A DNA stretch of 64,000 bases from Stutzerimonas stutzeri. Lineage in GTDB: Bacteria; Pseudomonadota; Gammaproteobacteria; Pseudomonadales; Pseudomonadaceae. The DNA is taken from positions 3,100,001 through 3,164,000 of the forward strand of contig CP077641.1 of NCBI GenBank assembly GCA_019056435.1. The letters run 5' to 3'. The notes under the pieces were generated by a model, which worked only from the letters and a program-made list of their open reading frames with translations, was not told the DNA's origin and did no database searches. Positions 46,086 through 55,051 of this stretch are shown here, piece after piece (position 1 is the stretch's first letter; each line of letters opens with the position of its first letter). A program made the translations under genes and the position numbers.

Positions 46086-47369
46086 TGGCCACGCTTCTCA
46101 ACCAGCAGCGCTTCGGCACGGTCGGCTCGCACGTCTCGAATCTTTACCATGCGTTCGACTACCCAATCGACCTCATCGCCGCGGGCCCCGGCCGAAAGGG
46201 CGACATTACGCGCATGCAGCGCCATGTGGCCTCGCTGGATCCCTTCGGTGGACAGTGCGCGCAGGGCACCCAGGTTTTGCGCCAGGCCGACGGCGACCGC
46301 GATTTCTGCCAGCTCCTGAGCCGTTTTTACGCCCAGGATGCGCAGGGAAAGTTGCGCCAGTGGGTGGGTTTTGGTCGCGCCACCGACCAGGCCCAACGGC
46401 ATCGGCATTTCGATCGTGCCAACGAGGTGGCCGCTACTGTCCTTCTCCCAAGTGGTCAGCGAACCGTAGTGTCCGTTGCGGCAGGCATAGGCGTGCGCAC
46501 CCGCTTCGACTGCGCGCCAGTCGTTGCCCGTGGCTACAACCAGCGGATCGATGCCGTTCATGATGCCCTTGTTGTGGGTTGCGGCCCTGTAGGGGTCGAT
46601 CGCAGCAAAGGTGTAGGCGTCGATGATGCCTTCGATGACATCCACGCCCTTGTAATCAGCCGTATCCAGCACTTCAGGGGCGATGCGCATTTGGGCACGG
46701 GCGAGGCGCAAATCGGCCAGGTTGGACAGGATGCGCAAGCGAACCTTGCCGCCTGTGAGCTGTTCGATCAGCGGGGCCACAGCTTCGGCCATGGTGTTGA
46801 CCGTGTTGGCGCCCATGGCATCACGCACATCGACGATCAGATGCGCGACCAGCATCGGTCCGCGCGGGCTGTCGATGAAGGTGTGCACCTCGATATCGCG
46901 ACATCCGCCGCCGAGCTTGTTCAGCAGTTGATCCTTGCTATTGGCCAGCGCAATGATCTCGTCCTTGTTGCTCAGCAGGCTGAGGCGGGCGTTATAGGGG
47001 TCCTTCACGCCCACGATCTGTACCTGCGCGCGCATCAGTGGCGCGCTGCTGGAGGTCAGAAATCCCCCCGGCTGGCCGGGCCAGCTTGGCCATGAACGAC
47101 GCAGCGGCAACGACGGACGGTTCCTCGACGACTAGAGGGATCAGGACGTCCCGCCCGTTGATTTGAAAGTTGCTGGCAATTGCGTAGGGCAGCTCGAATG
47201 TACCCAGCACGTTTTCAATCATGCCATCGGCGACGTCCAAGGGCAGCGCCCCTGGAGCACGCAGCAGAGTGGCGTCCGCGTCGGACAAGGAGAGCAACTG
47301 CTGTAGGTGCGTGAGGCGATCAACTGGCGTTAGGTTTCGGAATGCGGGCAAGCGAGAATCGATGGACAT
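46082..47369 (-). CDS. mvaA: hydroxymethylglutaryl-CoA reductase, class II degradative (frameshifted)
   Basis: With one base removed from the plus-strand C run 47064-47069 the protein is 428 residues, the length of the P. mevalonii enzyme. The catalytic glutamate falls at residue 83 ([11 protein letters not shown]), as in that enzyme. The other active-site residues are in [20 protein letters not shown] (Lys and Asp) and [10 protein letters not shown] (His). [12 protein letters not shown] is the CoA/nucleotide-binding signature. The class II enzyme works in the oxidising direction, from mevalonate to HMG-CoA, with NAD. It is the first gene of the operon, facing the MocR-type regulator. Confidence 0.93.
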
Positions 47370-47422
47370 CGGGGTGCTCCTTGGGGGAGTCAGTTGTTAT
47401 TGGTGCACCACGTTAGTCCCAT

Positions 47423-47446
47423 CTGTAACCTTGAAAGAAGGTACAG
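47423..47446. promoter_or_regulatory. inverted repeat in the mvaA/MocR intergenic region
   Basis: CTGTAACCTT-GAAAG-AAGGTACAG is an imperfect inverted repeat between the divergent genes, 54 nt before mvaA and 43 nt before the regulator. A MocR-type operator or promoter element is likely. Confidence 0.5.
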
Positions 47447-47488
47447 TTTCGAGAGACAGTTAAGTTCCAAACAGAACTAGAACTCGCC

Positions 47489-48859
47489 ATGGCTCGTCAG
47501 ACGCTCGCGCAAAAGGTTGCCAATGGCATTGCACGGCAAATTGCAGACGGAGCCTTCAAGGCAGGCGACAAGCTGCCGTCGCTCCGCGAGTACATGCGTC
47601 TGCACCAGCTCTCAAAGAACACCGTCATTACTGCCTATGAGCACCTCGCCGCGCAGGGTCTGGTAGAAGGCCGTCACGGCAGCGGGTTTTTCGTCTGCGA
47701 CTTGCCGGCGACTGGCTTGGATGAAGAGGAGGTTGAGCCCTATACCCGCGCTCTGGACACCATCTGGATGATGCGTCAACAGTTCGTGCGCGAGCCGGGT
47801 CACTCGCATCTGGGAGAAGGTTTCCCGCCCGTGGAATGGCTGATGGACATGCGCCTGGACAAGTTTCATCGGCAGGTCGTTCGCGGCGGGGTCACCACCC
47901 TGTTTCGCTACGGCACCCGTCTGGGCAATCCAGCGCTTCGCCACCGGCTGATACAAAAACTGGCTGATTACGCCATAACCGTCTCGCCCAGACAGGTCGT
48001 CACGACTCTCGGTGCCAACCACGCCATGGACCTGATCATCCGTCGTTACGTTGCGCCACGTGACGTCGTCCTTGTCGAGGATCCGGGATACTACCCGCTG
48101 TTTGGCAAGCTGCAACTGCAAGGCGCGCGAATGCTAGGCGTACCGCGCCAAGCCGATGGGCCGGACCTTGATGCATTGGAACGCATGCTCAAGCGGCACA
48201 AGCCCAAGCTGTTTTTTATGCAGTCGGTTGGCCACAACCCGACTGGTTCGGATTTGTCGAACGCCAAGGCCCACCGGCTGCTTCAGATAGCTGGCGCGCA
48301 TGACCTGCTCGTCGTCGAAAACGACGCCATGGCCGACTTCAAGTCCAGCTCGGCGGTCAAGCTTTCAGCGCTGGATCAACTGAACCGCACGCTTTACCTA
48401 GGCAGCTTTTCCAAGTCCATCTCGGCGGCGCTGCGGGTCGGTTTTATTGCCGGCAGCAAGCAGCGTATCGAAGAGTTAGCTGATTTGAAGATGCTGCTGC
48501 ACAACAGTGGCGCTGAGTACAGTGAGCGCACCATCGAGGTGATCCTGGGGGAGGGGCACTTTCTCAGGCACCTGGGACGCCTCCAAAACCGGCTCCGCGA
48601 GGCAACGCACCGTGGCCTGGAGATACTCGATGAGCTGGGGGCAGAGGTCTTTTGCCGACCGGAGCAGAGCCTCTACCTCTGGGCCCGCTTTCCCGGAATC
48701 GAGGATACGAACGAGTTGACCCGCCACTGCCTGAGCAGAGGAGTGATGCTGGCACCCGGATCGATCTTCGCCGTGAATCGAAATGTGGCGGTGCCCTGGA
48801 CGCGTCTCAACGTGGCTTATCTGGACGATCCGGCGTTCCGTGAGAGCTTGAAAACTTGA
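47489..48859 (+). CDS. MocR-type regulator (GntR helix-turn-helix fused to an aminotransferase-like domain)
   Basis: 456 residues. The GntR winged helix spans about residues 5-75, with QIADGAFKAGDKLPSLREYM and LSKNTVITAYEHLAAQGLVE. A fold-type I PLP domain follows, with QVVTTLGANHAMDLIIRRYV, SVGHNPTGSDLSNAKAHRLL and the PLP-lysine site YLGSFSKSISAALRVGFIAG. MocR proteins sense a ligand through PLP chemistry and activate divergent operons. Its divergence from mvaA makes it the probable mevalonate operon regulator. The known MvaR of P. mevalonii works on the same operon type, but I cannot say if this is the same protein. Confidence 0.9.
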   Translation: MARQTLAQKVANGIARQIADGAFKAGDKLPSLREYMRLHQLSKNTVITAYEHLAAQGLVEGRHGSGFFVCDLPATGLDEEEVEPYTRALDTIWMMRQQFVREPGHSHLGEGFPPVEWLMDMRLDKFHRQVVRGGVTTLFRYGTRLGNPALRHRLIQKLADYAITVSPRQVVTTLGANHAMDLIIRRYVAPRDVVLVEDPGYYPLFGKLQLQGARMLGVPRQADGPDLDALERMLKRHKPKLFFMQSVGHNPTGSDLSNAKAHRLLQIAGAHDLLVVENDAMADFKSSSAVKLSALDQLNRTLYLGSFSKSISAALRVGFIAGSKQRIEELADLKMLLHNSGAEYSERTIEVILGEGHFLRHLGRLQNRLREATHRGLEILDELGAEVFCRPEQSLYLWARFPGIEDTNELTRHCLSRGVMLAPGSIFAVNRNVAVPWTRLNVAYLDDPAFRESLKT

Positions 48860-48977
48860 AAGCGCATCAGTGCGTATATGGCAGTACCGCTAGGTGCCAC
48901 GCGGTTTCACGCCGCGTAGGAATCGACAATGAAAGCCCTGATCCGTCTGCGCCACGGTGCCAAAAGGCAGCTTTCGG

Positions 48978-49478
48978 CTAGCGAACCCGCTCCCAGACAA
49001 TGTGAACCTTGGTCCCGTCAGGACGGCGGAAGTCTTCAATCATCCGATCTCCTTCGACCCTCAGTCTCAGGTCATCACGGGTACGTACCGCCCCGACCCA
49101 GTTCGGGAAGGTCGAGCCCGTGATGGTGTTGCCGCTGAACTCGCCGCTCTGGTCGACGGTATAACGGCCGAAGAAGCCAATGCCGCCGGCCATCGCCGCG
49201 TGGTTCTCTTCATCCGTGCCTTCACCCCGCACCTCGGAGGCGAATTTCGGTACACGTGGATCGGTCAGTACCTCGACAAAAGTCAGCTCTTTGGTGAATA
49301 CCAACCAGCCACGAGGCTCGGGCCCGTAAGCATCGGCTTTAACTCCGTGCCGCTCGGTTGTCGCAGTGACCATTGCCCAGGTACCAACCAGTTGATTATC
49401 CGCTTCGGCGAGCACGGTGCCGCAAACGGCCAGAGCCATCACCGAACCTAAGGAGAGAACAGCGTTTCCGAGTCTCAT
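48978..49478 (-). CDS. secreted lipocalin-like domain protein
   Basis: 166 residues from the ATG at 49478 (AGG 7 nt upstream). A signal peptide MRLGNAVLSLGSVMALAVCG precedes a cut near VLA-EADNQ. The mature part starts LVGTWAMVTATTERHGVKAD, has PEPRGWLVFTKELTFVEVLT and FGRYTVDQSGEF, and ends with DDLRLRVEGDRMIEDFRRPD. It resembles the lipocalin-like (lipocalin_5) family of beta-barrel proteins of unknown function. The gene is alone on the strand, 87 nt from the SDR gene, which points the same way. Confidence 0.75.
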   Translation of the reverse strand: MRLGNAVLSLGSVMALAVCGTVLAEADNQLVGTWAMVTATTERHGVKADAYGPEPRGWLVFTKELTFVEVLTDPRVPKFASEVRGEGTDEENHAAMAGGIGFFGRYTVDQSGEFSGNTITGSTFPNWVGAVRTRDDLRLRVEGDRMIEDFRRPDGTKVHIVWERVR

Positions 49479-49565
49479 CTGTTTACCTGCCACGTTTGTT
49501 AAAAGCGTTTCGAATGCTTGCCGGGCAAGCGAGCCCAGGCAACGAGGGCGCGTCTCGGATCCGAT

Positions 49566-50399
49566 TTACGACAGCTGCTTGTCGGCTGCGTACGCCTCGG
49601 ACTTCTGAGCGTCGAGCGCCTGCAGACGTGTGCTCAGTGCAAGGTGAATGTGCTCATAAGCCGTGCTGCCGAGGGCGAGACGAAACGGCGGCTTGGGCTT
49701 GCCGATGGCGCGCATCAGGATATCCACCGTGCGCTGTGCATCTCCCTTCATGGGGAACGAACCCGACCGTACGGCGTTGCGCACCTCATCGGCTGGCGTA
49801 CCCACGTATTCGGACCACTCCTGTGCATAGTCGATGCTGGCGCCGAAACGAGTATCGGTCGGCCCCGGTTCGGCCAGCATGAAATCAATGCCGAATCCAG
49901 CCACCTCCTGCGCGACCGCTTCGATGAAGCCTTCAACACCCCATTTGCTGGCGTGGTAAAGGCTGAAACCGGGATACGCCACCTGCCCACCCTCGGATGA
50001 GATCTGCACGATGCGCCCGCCACCCTGACCGCGGAAATGCGGCAGAACTGCACGGATGAACTGGATACTCCCGGTAAGGTTGGTCGCCAATTGCCGCGCG
50101 ATCTGCTCATCATTGAGCTCCTCGGCAGCGCCAACCAATCCATAGCCGGCGTTGCTGACGACGACATCGATGCGCCCAGCCCAGCCAAATGCGGCGTCCA
50201 CGGCCTGACGGATGCTGGAGGTGTCAGTGAGTTCCAGCACAAGGTCGAGCAGCCGCTCCGGATACTGAGCCTTCAGCTCGGCGAGGGTCTGCAGGTTGCG
50301 CGCTGTCGCGATGACGTAATCGCCTTGCATCAAGGCTCGCTGCGCCAGTAGATGCCCGATCCCGGATGAAGTGCCGGTGATGAACCATGTCTTGGTCAT
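49566..50399 (-). CDS. SDR family oxidoreductase
   Basis: 277 residues of the classical short-chain dehydrogenase family. The N-terminus TWFITGTSSGIGHLLAQRAL binds NADP. Next come VVVSNAGYGLVGAAEEL, the catalytic serine in VQISSEGGQVAYPGFSLYHA and the YxxxK in LYHASKWGVEG. The C-terminal part AEPGPTDTRFGASIDYAQEW is common in proteins that oxidise or reduce small carbonyls. It diverges from a LysR regulator, so it is likely the regulator's target. The substrate is unknown. Confidence 0.9.
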   Translation of the reverse strand: MTKTWFITGTSSGIGHLLAQRALMQGDYVIATARNLQTLAELKAQYPERLLDLVLELTDTSSIRQAVDAAFGWAGRIDVVVSNAGYGLVGAAEELNDEQIARQLATNLTGSIQFIRAVLPHFRGQGGGRIVQISSEGGQVAYPGFSLYHASKWGVEGFIEAVAQEVAGFGIDFMLAEPGPTDTRFGASIDYAQEWSEYVGTPADEVRNAVRSGSFPMKGDAQRTVDILMRAIGKPKPPFRLALGSTAYEHIHLALSTRLQALDAQKSEAYAADKQLS

Positions 50400-50498
50400 G
50401 CTGCTCTCCAGGTAATGATTGAGAGCCTCATGCTAGTCCCGCATCATCAGTGACAGAATCCCCATCAAATAGAATGGCCTGGTGAGTAGAATTCACTA

Positions 50499-51395
50499 AT
50501 GAAAAGACCTTCCTGGAGTGACATCGATGCGCTTGCCGAGATCGCGGCGAGGCGCAGTTTTCGCGAAGCAGCGGATTCGCTAGGCGTGACACGCTCTTCG
50601 CTCAGCCATTCGATCCGCGCGATGGAACGAAATCTGGGCATGCGCTTGTTGCACCGGACGACGCGAAGCGTGTCGCCTACGGTTGAGGGCGAACGGCTGA
50701 TCGCCGGGATGCGGCCGCTGATCAAGGCGATGGATGCTGTCCTTTCAGAGCTCGCCCCATCTGCCGAGCAACTGCGCGGCGTGCTGCGCATAAATGGCAA
50801 TGAGGGCGGAATTCGTGTCCTGCTGTCTGACGTGGTGCCTCGGTTCGTCGATGAGCATCCGCGCGTCGAGCTGGATCTGGTCACTGACGGCGCGTTCGTG
50901 GATATCGTCGACTGCGGCTTCGACGCCGGAGTGCGTCTGATGGAGGCAGTGCCACGTGACATGATCGCGGTGCCGTTGGGCCCGCCTGTGCGGTTCGTTG
51001 CGGTGGCCTCGCCGGACTATCTGGCCTGTCATGACGCCATCAACGAACCGGCTGCGCTTCGGGGACACTGCTGCATTCGCCAGAGGCTGCCCAGCGGTAA
51101 ACGCTATCGTTGGGAGTTCGAACGCGACGGCCGAAGCGTTTCGATCGATGTACCGGGTCAACTGACCCTTGATAACAATACGCTGATGGTGGAGGCCGCC
51201 ATCGGTGGGCTGGGCATCGCCTATGTTCCGGAGTCCTATGCGGCGGCCGCCATTGCCGAAGGTCGGCTGAAAGCGGTGCTGCAGGAATGGTGTCCTCCCG
51301 ACCCCGGACTCGCCCTGTATTACTCAGGGCACCGGCAGATTCCGGCAACGCTGCGCGCATTCATCGATGTGCTGCGGTCAGTACAACCCAGCTAG
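50499..51395 (+). CDS. LysR family transcriptional regulator
   Basis: 298 residues. The LysR helix-turn-helix spans about residues 6-65, with [20 protein letters not shown] and [20 protein letters not shown]. The effector domain has [40 protein letters not shown] and [20 protein letters not shown], typical of the LysR subgroup that controls divergent SDR or drug-resistance genes. The start codons of this gene and the SDR gene are about 100 nt apart. The region holds an A/T-rich stretch suited to both promoters. Confidence 0.92.
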   Translation: MKRPSWSDIDALAEIAARRSFREAADSLGVTRSSLSHSIRAMERNLGMRLLHRTTRSVSPTVEGERLIAGMRPLIKAMDAVLSELAPSAEQLRGVLRINGNEGGIRVLLSDVVPRFVDEHPRVELDLVTDGAFVDIVDCGFDAGVRLMEAVPRDMIAVPLGPPVRFVAVASPDYLACHDAINEPAALRGHCCIRQRLPSGKRYRWEFERDGRSVSIDVPGQLTLDNNTLMVEAAIGGLGIAYVPESYAAAAIAEGRLKAVLQEWCPPDPGLALYYSGHRQIPATLRAFIDVLRSVQPS

Positions 51396-51471
51396 TGCTG
51401 TGAGATCTCGCACCGAGCTGAAGAAGGCCTTGCGCCTTAAGGGTATCGGCGGTTCGGACCTGGGCCGGACA

Positions 51472-51819
51472 GCCCGACGGGCTATCCGGCAATCCCCAAT
51501 CGTCCGCTGTCCTGGCGTCTGCCAACCGGATGCCTTACGTCCGGTTCGCGGTATCGTTTTCCAAGGAGCGAGCACGGCCCCATCTGCCTCGGTCATCGTC
51601 GATGCGAGCGAAGGCGTGATGGCGGCAGTCGCAGCGGGTGCCGGCATCGGAATGGCCGCGAGTTTCATGGCGACCCCTGGCATACGGCGCGGAGAGCTGG
51701 TTCCGATTCTCTCGGATTTCACGGTCGAGCGGCACAATATCACTGCCGTGTGGCCCGCGAGTCGTCGCACCAACCCGGCCTTGCGCGCCTTTCTGGACAT
51801 GTTGGTCGAGCGAGTCTGA
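51472..51819 (+). pseudogene. C-terminal fragment of a second LysR-type regulator
   Basis: The last part reads [40 protein letters not shown] and [15 protein letters not shown], which is the end of a LysR effector domain. No helix-turn-helix precedes it, and the upstream sequence changes frame ([16 protein letters not shown]). It is not a copy of the adjacent complete LysR. It is likely a deletion remnant. Confidence 0.6.
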
Positions 51820-52160
51820 CTTGCCCTCTGAACCTGATGGGAAGTCGCGTTTCGAAGCGCGTTGACTCTTGGTCGATGCATTCGTCTAGGGGCCGGCATC
51901 AGCTTGAATGAGACCCACGGTGCCTGGCATGGGCCCGTCAGTTTCATGTCGGCGTAGCCTTCGGCTGTCGTCCCGCGCATGTCCCTAACGCGAGCGCCTC
52001 GGGCCCCGGAGCTTTGATAAATAGAGCCGGCCTGTAGAGGCGGCAATAGTGCAGCCGGCTAAACCGGAGGCGGTAAATCCGAGCGGGCTGTCGATTCCAC
52101 AGGGGCCCGTACGACTAGATTTGCGACGTCCAGCTCATCAGCCAATCAGGGAGACGCAAA

Positions 52161-52640
52161 ATGATCAGCAAAAACACCATTTGCCTCTGGTACGACGGTA
52201 CTGCTCTCGAGGCGGCTACCTTCTATGCCGAAACCTTCCCGGATAGCGCAGTGGGCGCGGTTCATCGCGCGCCGGGTGATTATCCCGCGGGTAAGCAGGG
52301 CGATGTCCTAACGGTCGAGTTCACCGTAATGGGGATTCCTTGCCTCGGACTAAATGGGGGGCCGGCCTTCAAGCACAGCGAGGCGTTCTCGTTCCAGGTC
52401 GCAACCGACGACCAGGCCGAGACGGACCGCTTGTGGCACGCGATTGTCGATAATGGCGGCCAGGAAAGTGAATGCGGGTGGTGCAAGGACAAGTGGGGCC
52501 TGTCGTGGCAAATCACGCCTCGCGTGCTGACGGCCGCATATACCAGTCCTGATCAGGCAGCAGCCAAGCGCGCGTTCGAAGCGATGATGGGCATGCGCAA
52601 GATCGACATCGCTACGATCGAGGCGGCGTTGAAGGGTTAA
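52161..52640 (+). CDS. VOC family protein (PhnB/glyoxalase superfamily)
   Basis: 159 residues with a glyoxalase/bleomycin-resistance fold. The first half has TICLWYDGTALEAATFYAET and DVLTVEFTVMGIPCLGLNGG. The second has FSFQVATDDQAETDRLWHAI, ECGWCKDKWGLSWQITPRVL and KRAFEAMMGMRKIDIATIEA. This is the PhnB-like group once called 3-demethylubiquinone methyltransferase, whose function is mostly unknown. GGGAG lies upstream of the ATG. It stands alone. Confidence 0.88.
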   Translation: MISKNTICLWYDGTALEAATFYAETFPDSAVGAVHRAPGDYPAGKQGDVLTVEFTVMGIPCLGLNGGPAFKHSEAFSFQVATDDQAETDRLWHAIVDNGGQESECGWCKDKWGLSWQITPRVLTAAYTSPDQAAAKRAFEAMMGMRKIDIATIEAALKG

Positions 52641-52725
52641 GGGCCTTCCAGCCGAGTCTCGCCGATGTCTCAGCGAAGACGATCCCAGACCAGAGATAGG
52701 GGGAAGCTGAACCAGGGCGGGCGAT

Positions 52726-53484
52726 CTAATGCGCCTGGTGATCGCCGATGAACTTGCTCAAGAACTGCCGTGTGCGCTCATGCTGCGGTGCGCTGAGCAG
52801 TTGCCTTGCGTCGCCCTGTTCAACGATGACCCCGCCGTCGATGAAGATCGCCCTGTCGGCCACGTCGCGGGCGAAGCTCATCTCGTGAGTGACGATGACC
52901 ATGGTGCGCTTTTCCTCGGCCAGTCCGCGGATGGTGGCGAGCACCTCGCCGACCAGTTCCGGATCAAGCGCCGAGGTGGGTTCGTCGAACAGGATCACGT
53001 CCGGCTGCATCGCCAGCGCGCGGGCGATCGCCACGCGCTGTTGCTGACCACCGGAGAGGCGCCTGGGATAGGCGTCTTCCTTGCCACCTAAGCCGACCTT
53101 GGCCAGCAGAGCACGGCCGCGCGCGATGGCCTCGTTGCGCGGTTCCTTCTTCACATGCACCGGGCCTTCGATGACATTTTCCAGTGCGGTGCGATGGGGG
53201 AACAGGTTGAAGTTCTGAAACACGAAACCGACGTGTTGGCGCAGCTCACGGATCAGCCTTTGCTGTGCCTTGAGCGGCTTATCGGCGTCGATATGGATCG
53301 CACCGACGCTGATATGGCCGCCGCTGGGTTGCTCCAGCAAATTCAGGCAGCGCAGCAGGGTGGTCTTGCCCGAACCGCTGGGGCCGATGATCGCCAGCAC
53401 CTCGCCGGGAGCGATATCCAGGTCGATGCCCTTGAGCACCTCCTGGCCGTTGAAGGACTTTCTCAGGTTGCGTAAGGAGATCAT
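52726..53484 (-). CDS. L-cystine/amino-acid ABC transporter ATP-binding protein
   Basis: 252 residues from the ATG at 53484. Walker A is IGPSGSGKTTLLRCLNLLEQ, the Q-loop FVFQNFNLFPH, the signature RLSGGQQQRVAIARALAMQP and Walker B ILFDEPTSALDP. This is the polar amino acid class (PAAT) close to TcyN/YecC. The start overlaps the permease stop, so they are co-translated. With dcyD and the binding protein upstream, cystine or a related sulfur amino acid is the likely cargo. Confidence 0.9.
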   Translation of the reverse strand: MISLRNLRKSFNGQEVLKGIDLDIAPGEVLAIIGPSGSGKTTLLRCLNLLEQPSGGHISVGAIHIDADKPLKAQQRLIRELRQHVGFVFQNFNLFPHRTALENVIEGPVHVKKEPRNEAIARGRALLAKVGLGGKEDAYPRRLSGGQQQRVAIARALAMQPDVILFDEPTSALDPELVGEVLATIRGLAEEKRTMVIVTHEMSFARDVADRAIFIDGGVIVEQGDARQLLSAPQHERTRQFLSKFIGDHQAH

Positions 53485-54152
53485 CAGGCGCCCCGCTCGT
53501 GACGGTTGACCCGGTCTTCCAGACGCCCCTGGAAGTACGCCAGCACGCTGGCCAACATCCAGTAGATCAGGGCGGCAGCCAGATACATGGTGAAGATTTC
53601 GAACGTGCGTGCAGTGATCAGCTGCGCCTGTCGGAACAGCTCGGGGACCTGGATGGTGGCGGCCAGGGCGGTGTCCTTGACCAGCGAGATGAAGCTGTTG
53701 CCCAGCGGCGGCAGGGCGGTGCGTGCAGCCTGCGGCAGGACGGCCCGGTACAGGGTCTGCGCGCGGCTCATGCCGATACTCGCCGCTGCTTCCCACTGGC
53801 CACGGTCGATGGAGGCGATGGCCGCGCGCAGGATCTCGGCGGTATAGGCCGCCATGTTCAGCGAGAACCCGATCAGCGCCGCCGGCAGCGGATCGAGCTG
53901 GATGCCCAGTTGCGGCAGGCCGTAATAGATCATGAACAGCTGCACCAGCAGCGGCGTGCCGCGGAAGAACGACACGTAGACCCGCGCCAGCCACTGTAGC
54001 GGCCAGTAAGCGTACAGCCGCAGCAGGGCCAGGCCAAAGCCCAGCAGCAGGCCAAAGAACATCCCGCCAAGGCTCAGCACCACGGTCCACCACGCGCCCT
54101 TGAGCAGGAAGGGCAGGGAGTCCAGAACGAGCTGCAGGCTGCCCTCGATCAT
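53484..54152 (-). CDS. L-cystine/amino-acid ABC transporter permease
   Basis: 222 residues with about five helices. It has the PAAT permease features GAWWTVVLSLGGMFFGLLLG, FFRGTPLLVQLFMIYYGLPQ and LNMAAYTAEILRAAIASIDR, then GQWEAAASIGMSRAQTLYRA, the EAA loop that docks on the ATPase. It resembles TcyL/YecS. It overlaps the binding-protein gene by 4 nt and the ATPase gene by 1 nt. Confidence 0.9.
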   Translation of the reverse strand: MIEGSLQLVLDSLPFLLKGAWWTVVLSLGGMFFGLLLGFGLALLRLYAYWPLQWLARVYVSFFRGTPLLVQLFMIYYGLPQLGIQLDPLPAALIGFSLNMAAYTAEILRAAIASIDRGQWEAAASIGMSRAQTLYRAVLPQAARTALPPLGNSFISLVKDTALAATIQVPELFRQAQLITARTFEIFTMYLAAALIYWMLASVLAYFQGRLEDRVNRHERGA

Positions 54153-54946
54153 TGCGTGACGTCAGCCCCGAACCACTTCTCCGAGAGCTGTTTGAGTGTG
54201 CCGTCGGCGCGCAGCTTGGCAATGGCCTCGTCGATGGCGGCGAGCAATTGCGGGTTGCCCTTGCGCAGGGCGATGCCGGACTCCTGGCGGGAGAACGCCT
54301 CACCGGCCACCGCCAGGCGATCGCCAGTTTTCTCGACCATCTCGAAGGCGGCCAGCCGGTCGACCAGGATCACGTCGATGCGGCCTACGGCAAGGTCCTG
54401 GAACTTGGTCGGGTCATCGTCGTAGGTGCGGATATCGGCTTGTGGCACGTTCTCTTTCAACCACTGCTCATAGTTGGTGCCGAGGCCCACGCCGACCTTC
54501 TTGCCGGCCAGATCAGCTGGACGCTTGACGCTGTCGGCATCGGCCTTGCGGGTGAGCGCCTGGATACCGGAGACGGTATAGGGCGTAGAGAAGTCGTATT
54601 TCTGCTTGCGTTCCTCGGAGATGGTCACCTGGTTGATCACCACGTCCAGGCGTTTGGATTCCAAGGCGGCGAGGATGCCGTCCCACTTGGTTGGCTGGAA
54701 CGCGGCCTTGACCCCCAGTTCCTCTGCCAGCGCATTGGCGAAGTCGACCTCGAAACCGGTCAACTGGCCGCGTTCGTCCTGATAGTTGAAGGGCGGGTAG
54801 GTGCCTTCCAGACCGACCTTCAGAGTGCCGTTGGCTTTGACCTCATCGAGCAGATCGGCAGCGAACGTTGGGGTGGACAGAATGGAACCGAATATCAGGC
54901 TCAGGCTAGCGAGCAGGAAGCGACGACGCACGGTGGTGAATGTCAT
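54149..54946 (-). CDS. cystine/amino-acid ABC transporter substrate-binding protein (TcyJ/FliY-like)
   Basis: 265 residues from the ATG at 54946. A signal peptide (RRRFLLASLSLIFGSILSTP) ends before ADLLDEVK. The family-3 solute-binding motifs are LKVGLEGTYPPFNYQDERGQ, LTGFEVDFANALAEELGVKA and RLDVVINQVTISEERKQKYD. The match to FliY/TcyJ is good. It is the first transporter gene after dcyD, about 105 nt downstream, with an A/T-rich stretch that could hold a promoter of its own. Confidence 0.9.
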   Translation of the reverse strand: MTFTTVRRRFLLASLSLIFGSILSTPTFAADLLDEVKANGTLKVGLEGTYPPFNYQDERGQLTGFEVDFANALAEELGVKAAFQPTKWDGILAALESKRLDVVINQVTISEERKQKYDFSTPYTVSGIQALTRKADADSVKRPADLAGKKVGVGLGTNYEQWLKENVPQADIRTYDDDPTKFQDLAVGRIDVILVDRLAAFEMVEKTGDRLAVAGEAFSRQESGIALRKGNPQLLAAIDEAIAKLRADGTLKQLSEKWFGADVTQ

Positions 54947-55051
54947 GGCAAGCCTCTGAATGGGGAAGTCGGACAACTCTAAGCGCAAAGTTTATTCAAT
55001 AAAATAATTAGCCATTTTCAAAGCGGATGTTCATGGAATAACGGTATCCGG

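Noticed and set aside
46085-47095. 336-codon plus-strand open frame opposite mvaA
   Set aside because: mvaA has all active-site residues in place; this frame is its shadow.
54152-54982. 276-codon plus-strand open frame opposite the cystine-binding protein
   Set aside because: The minus-strand gene has signal peptide and family motifs and sits in a coherent operon.
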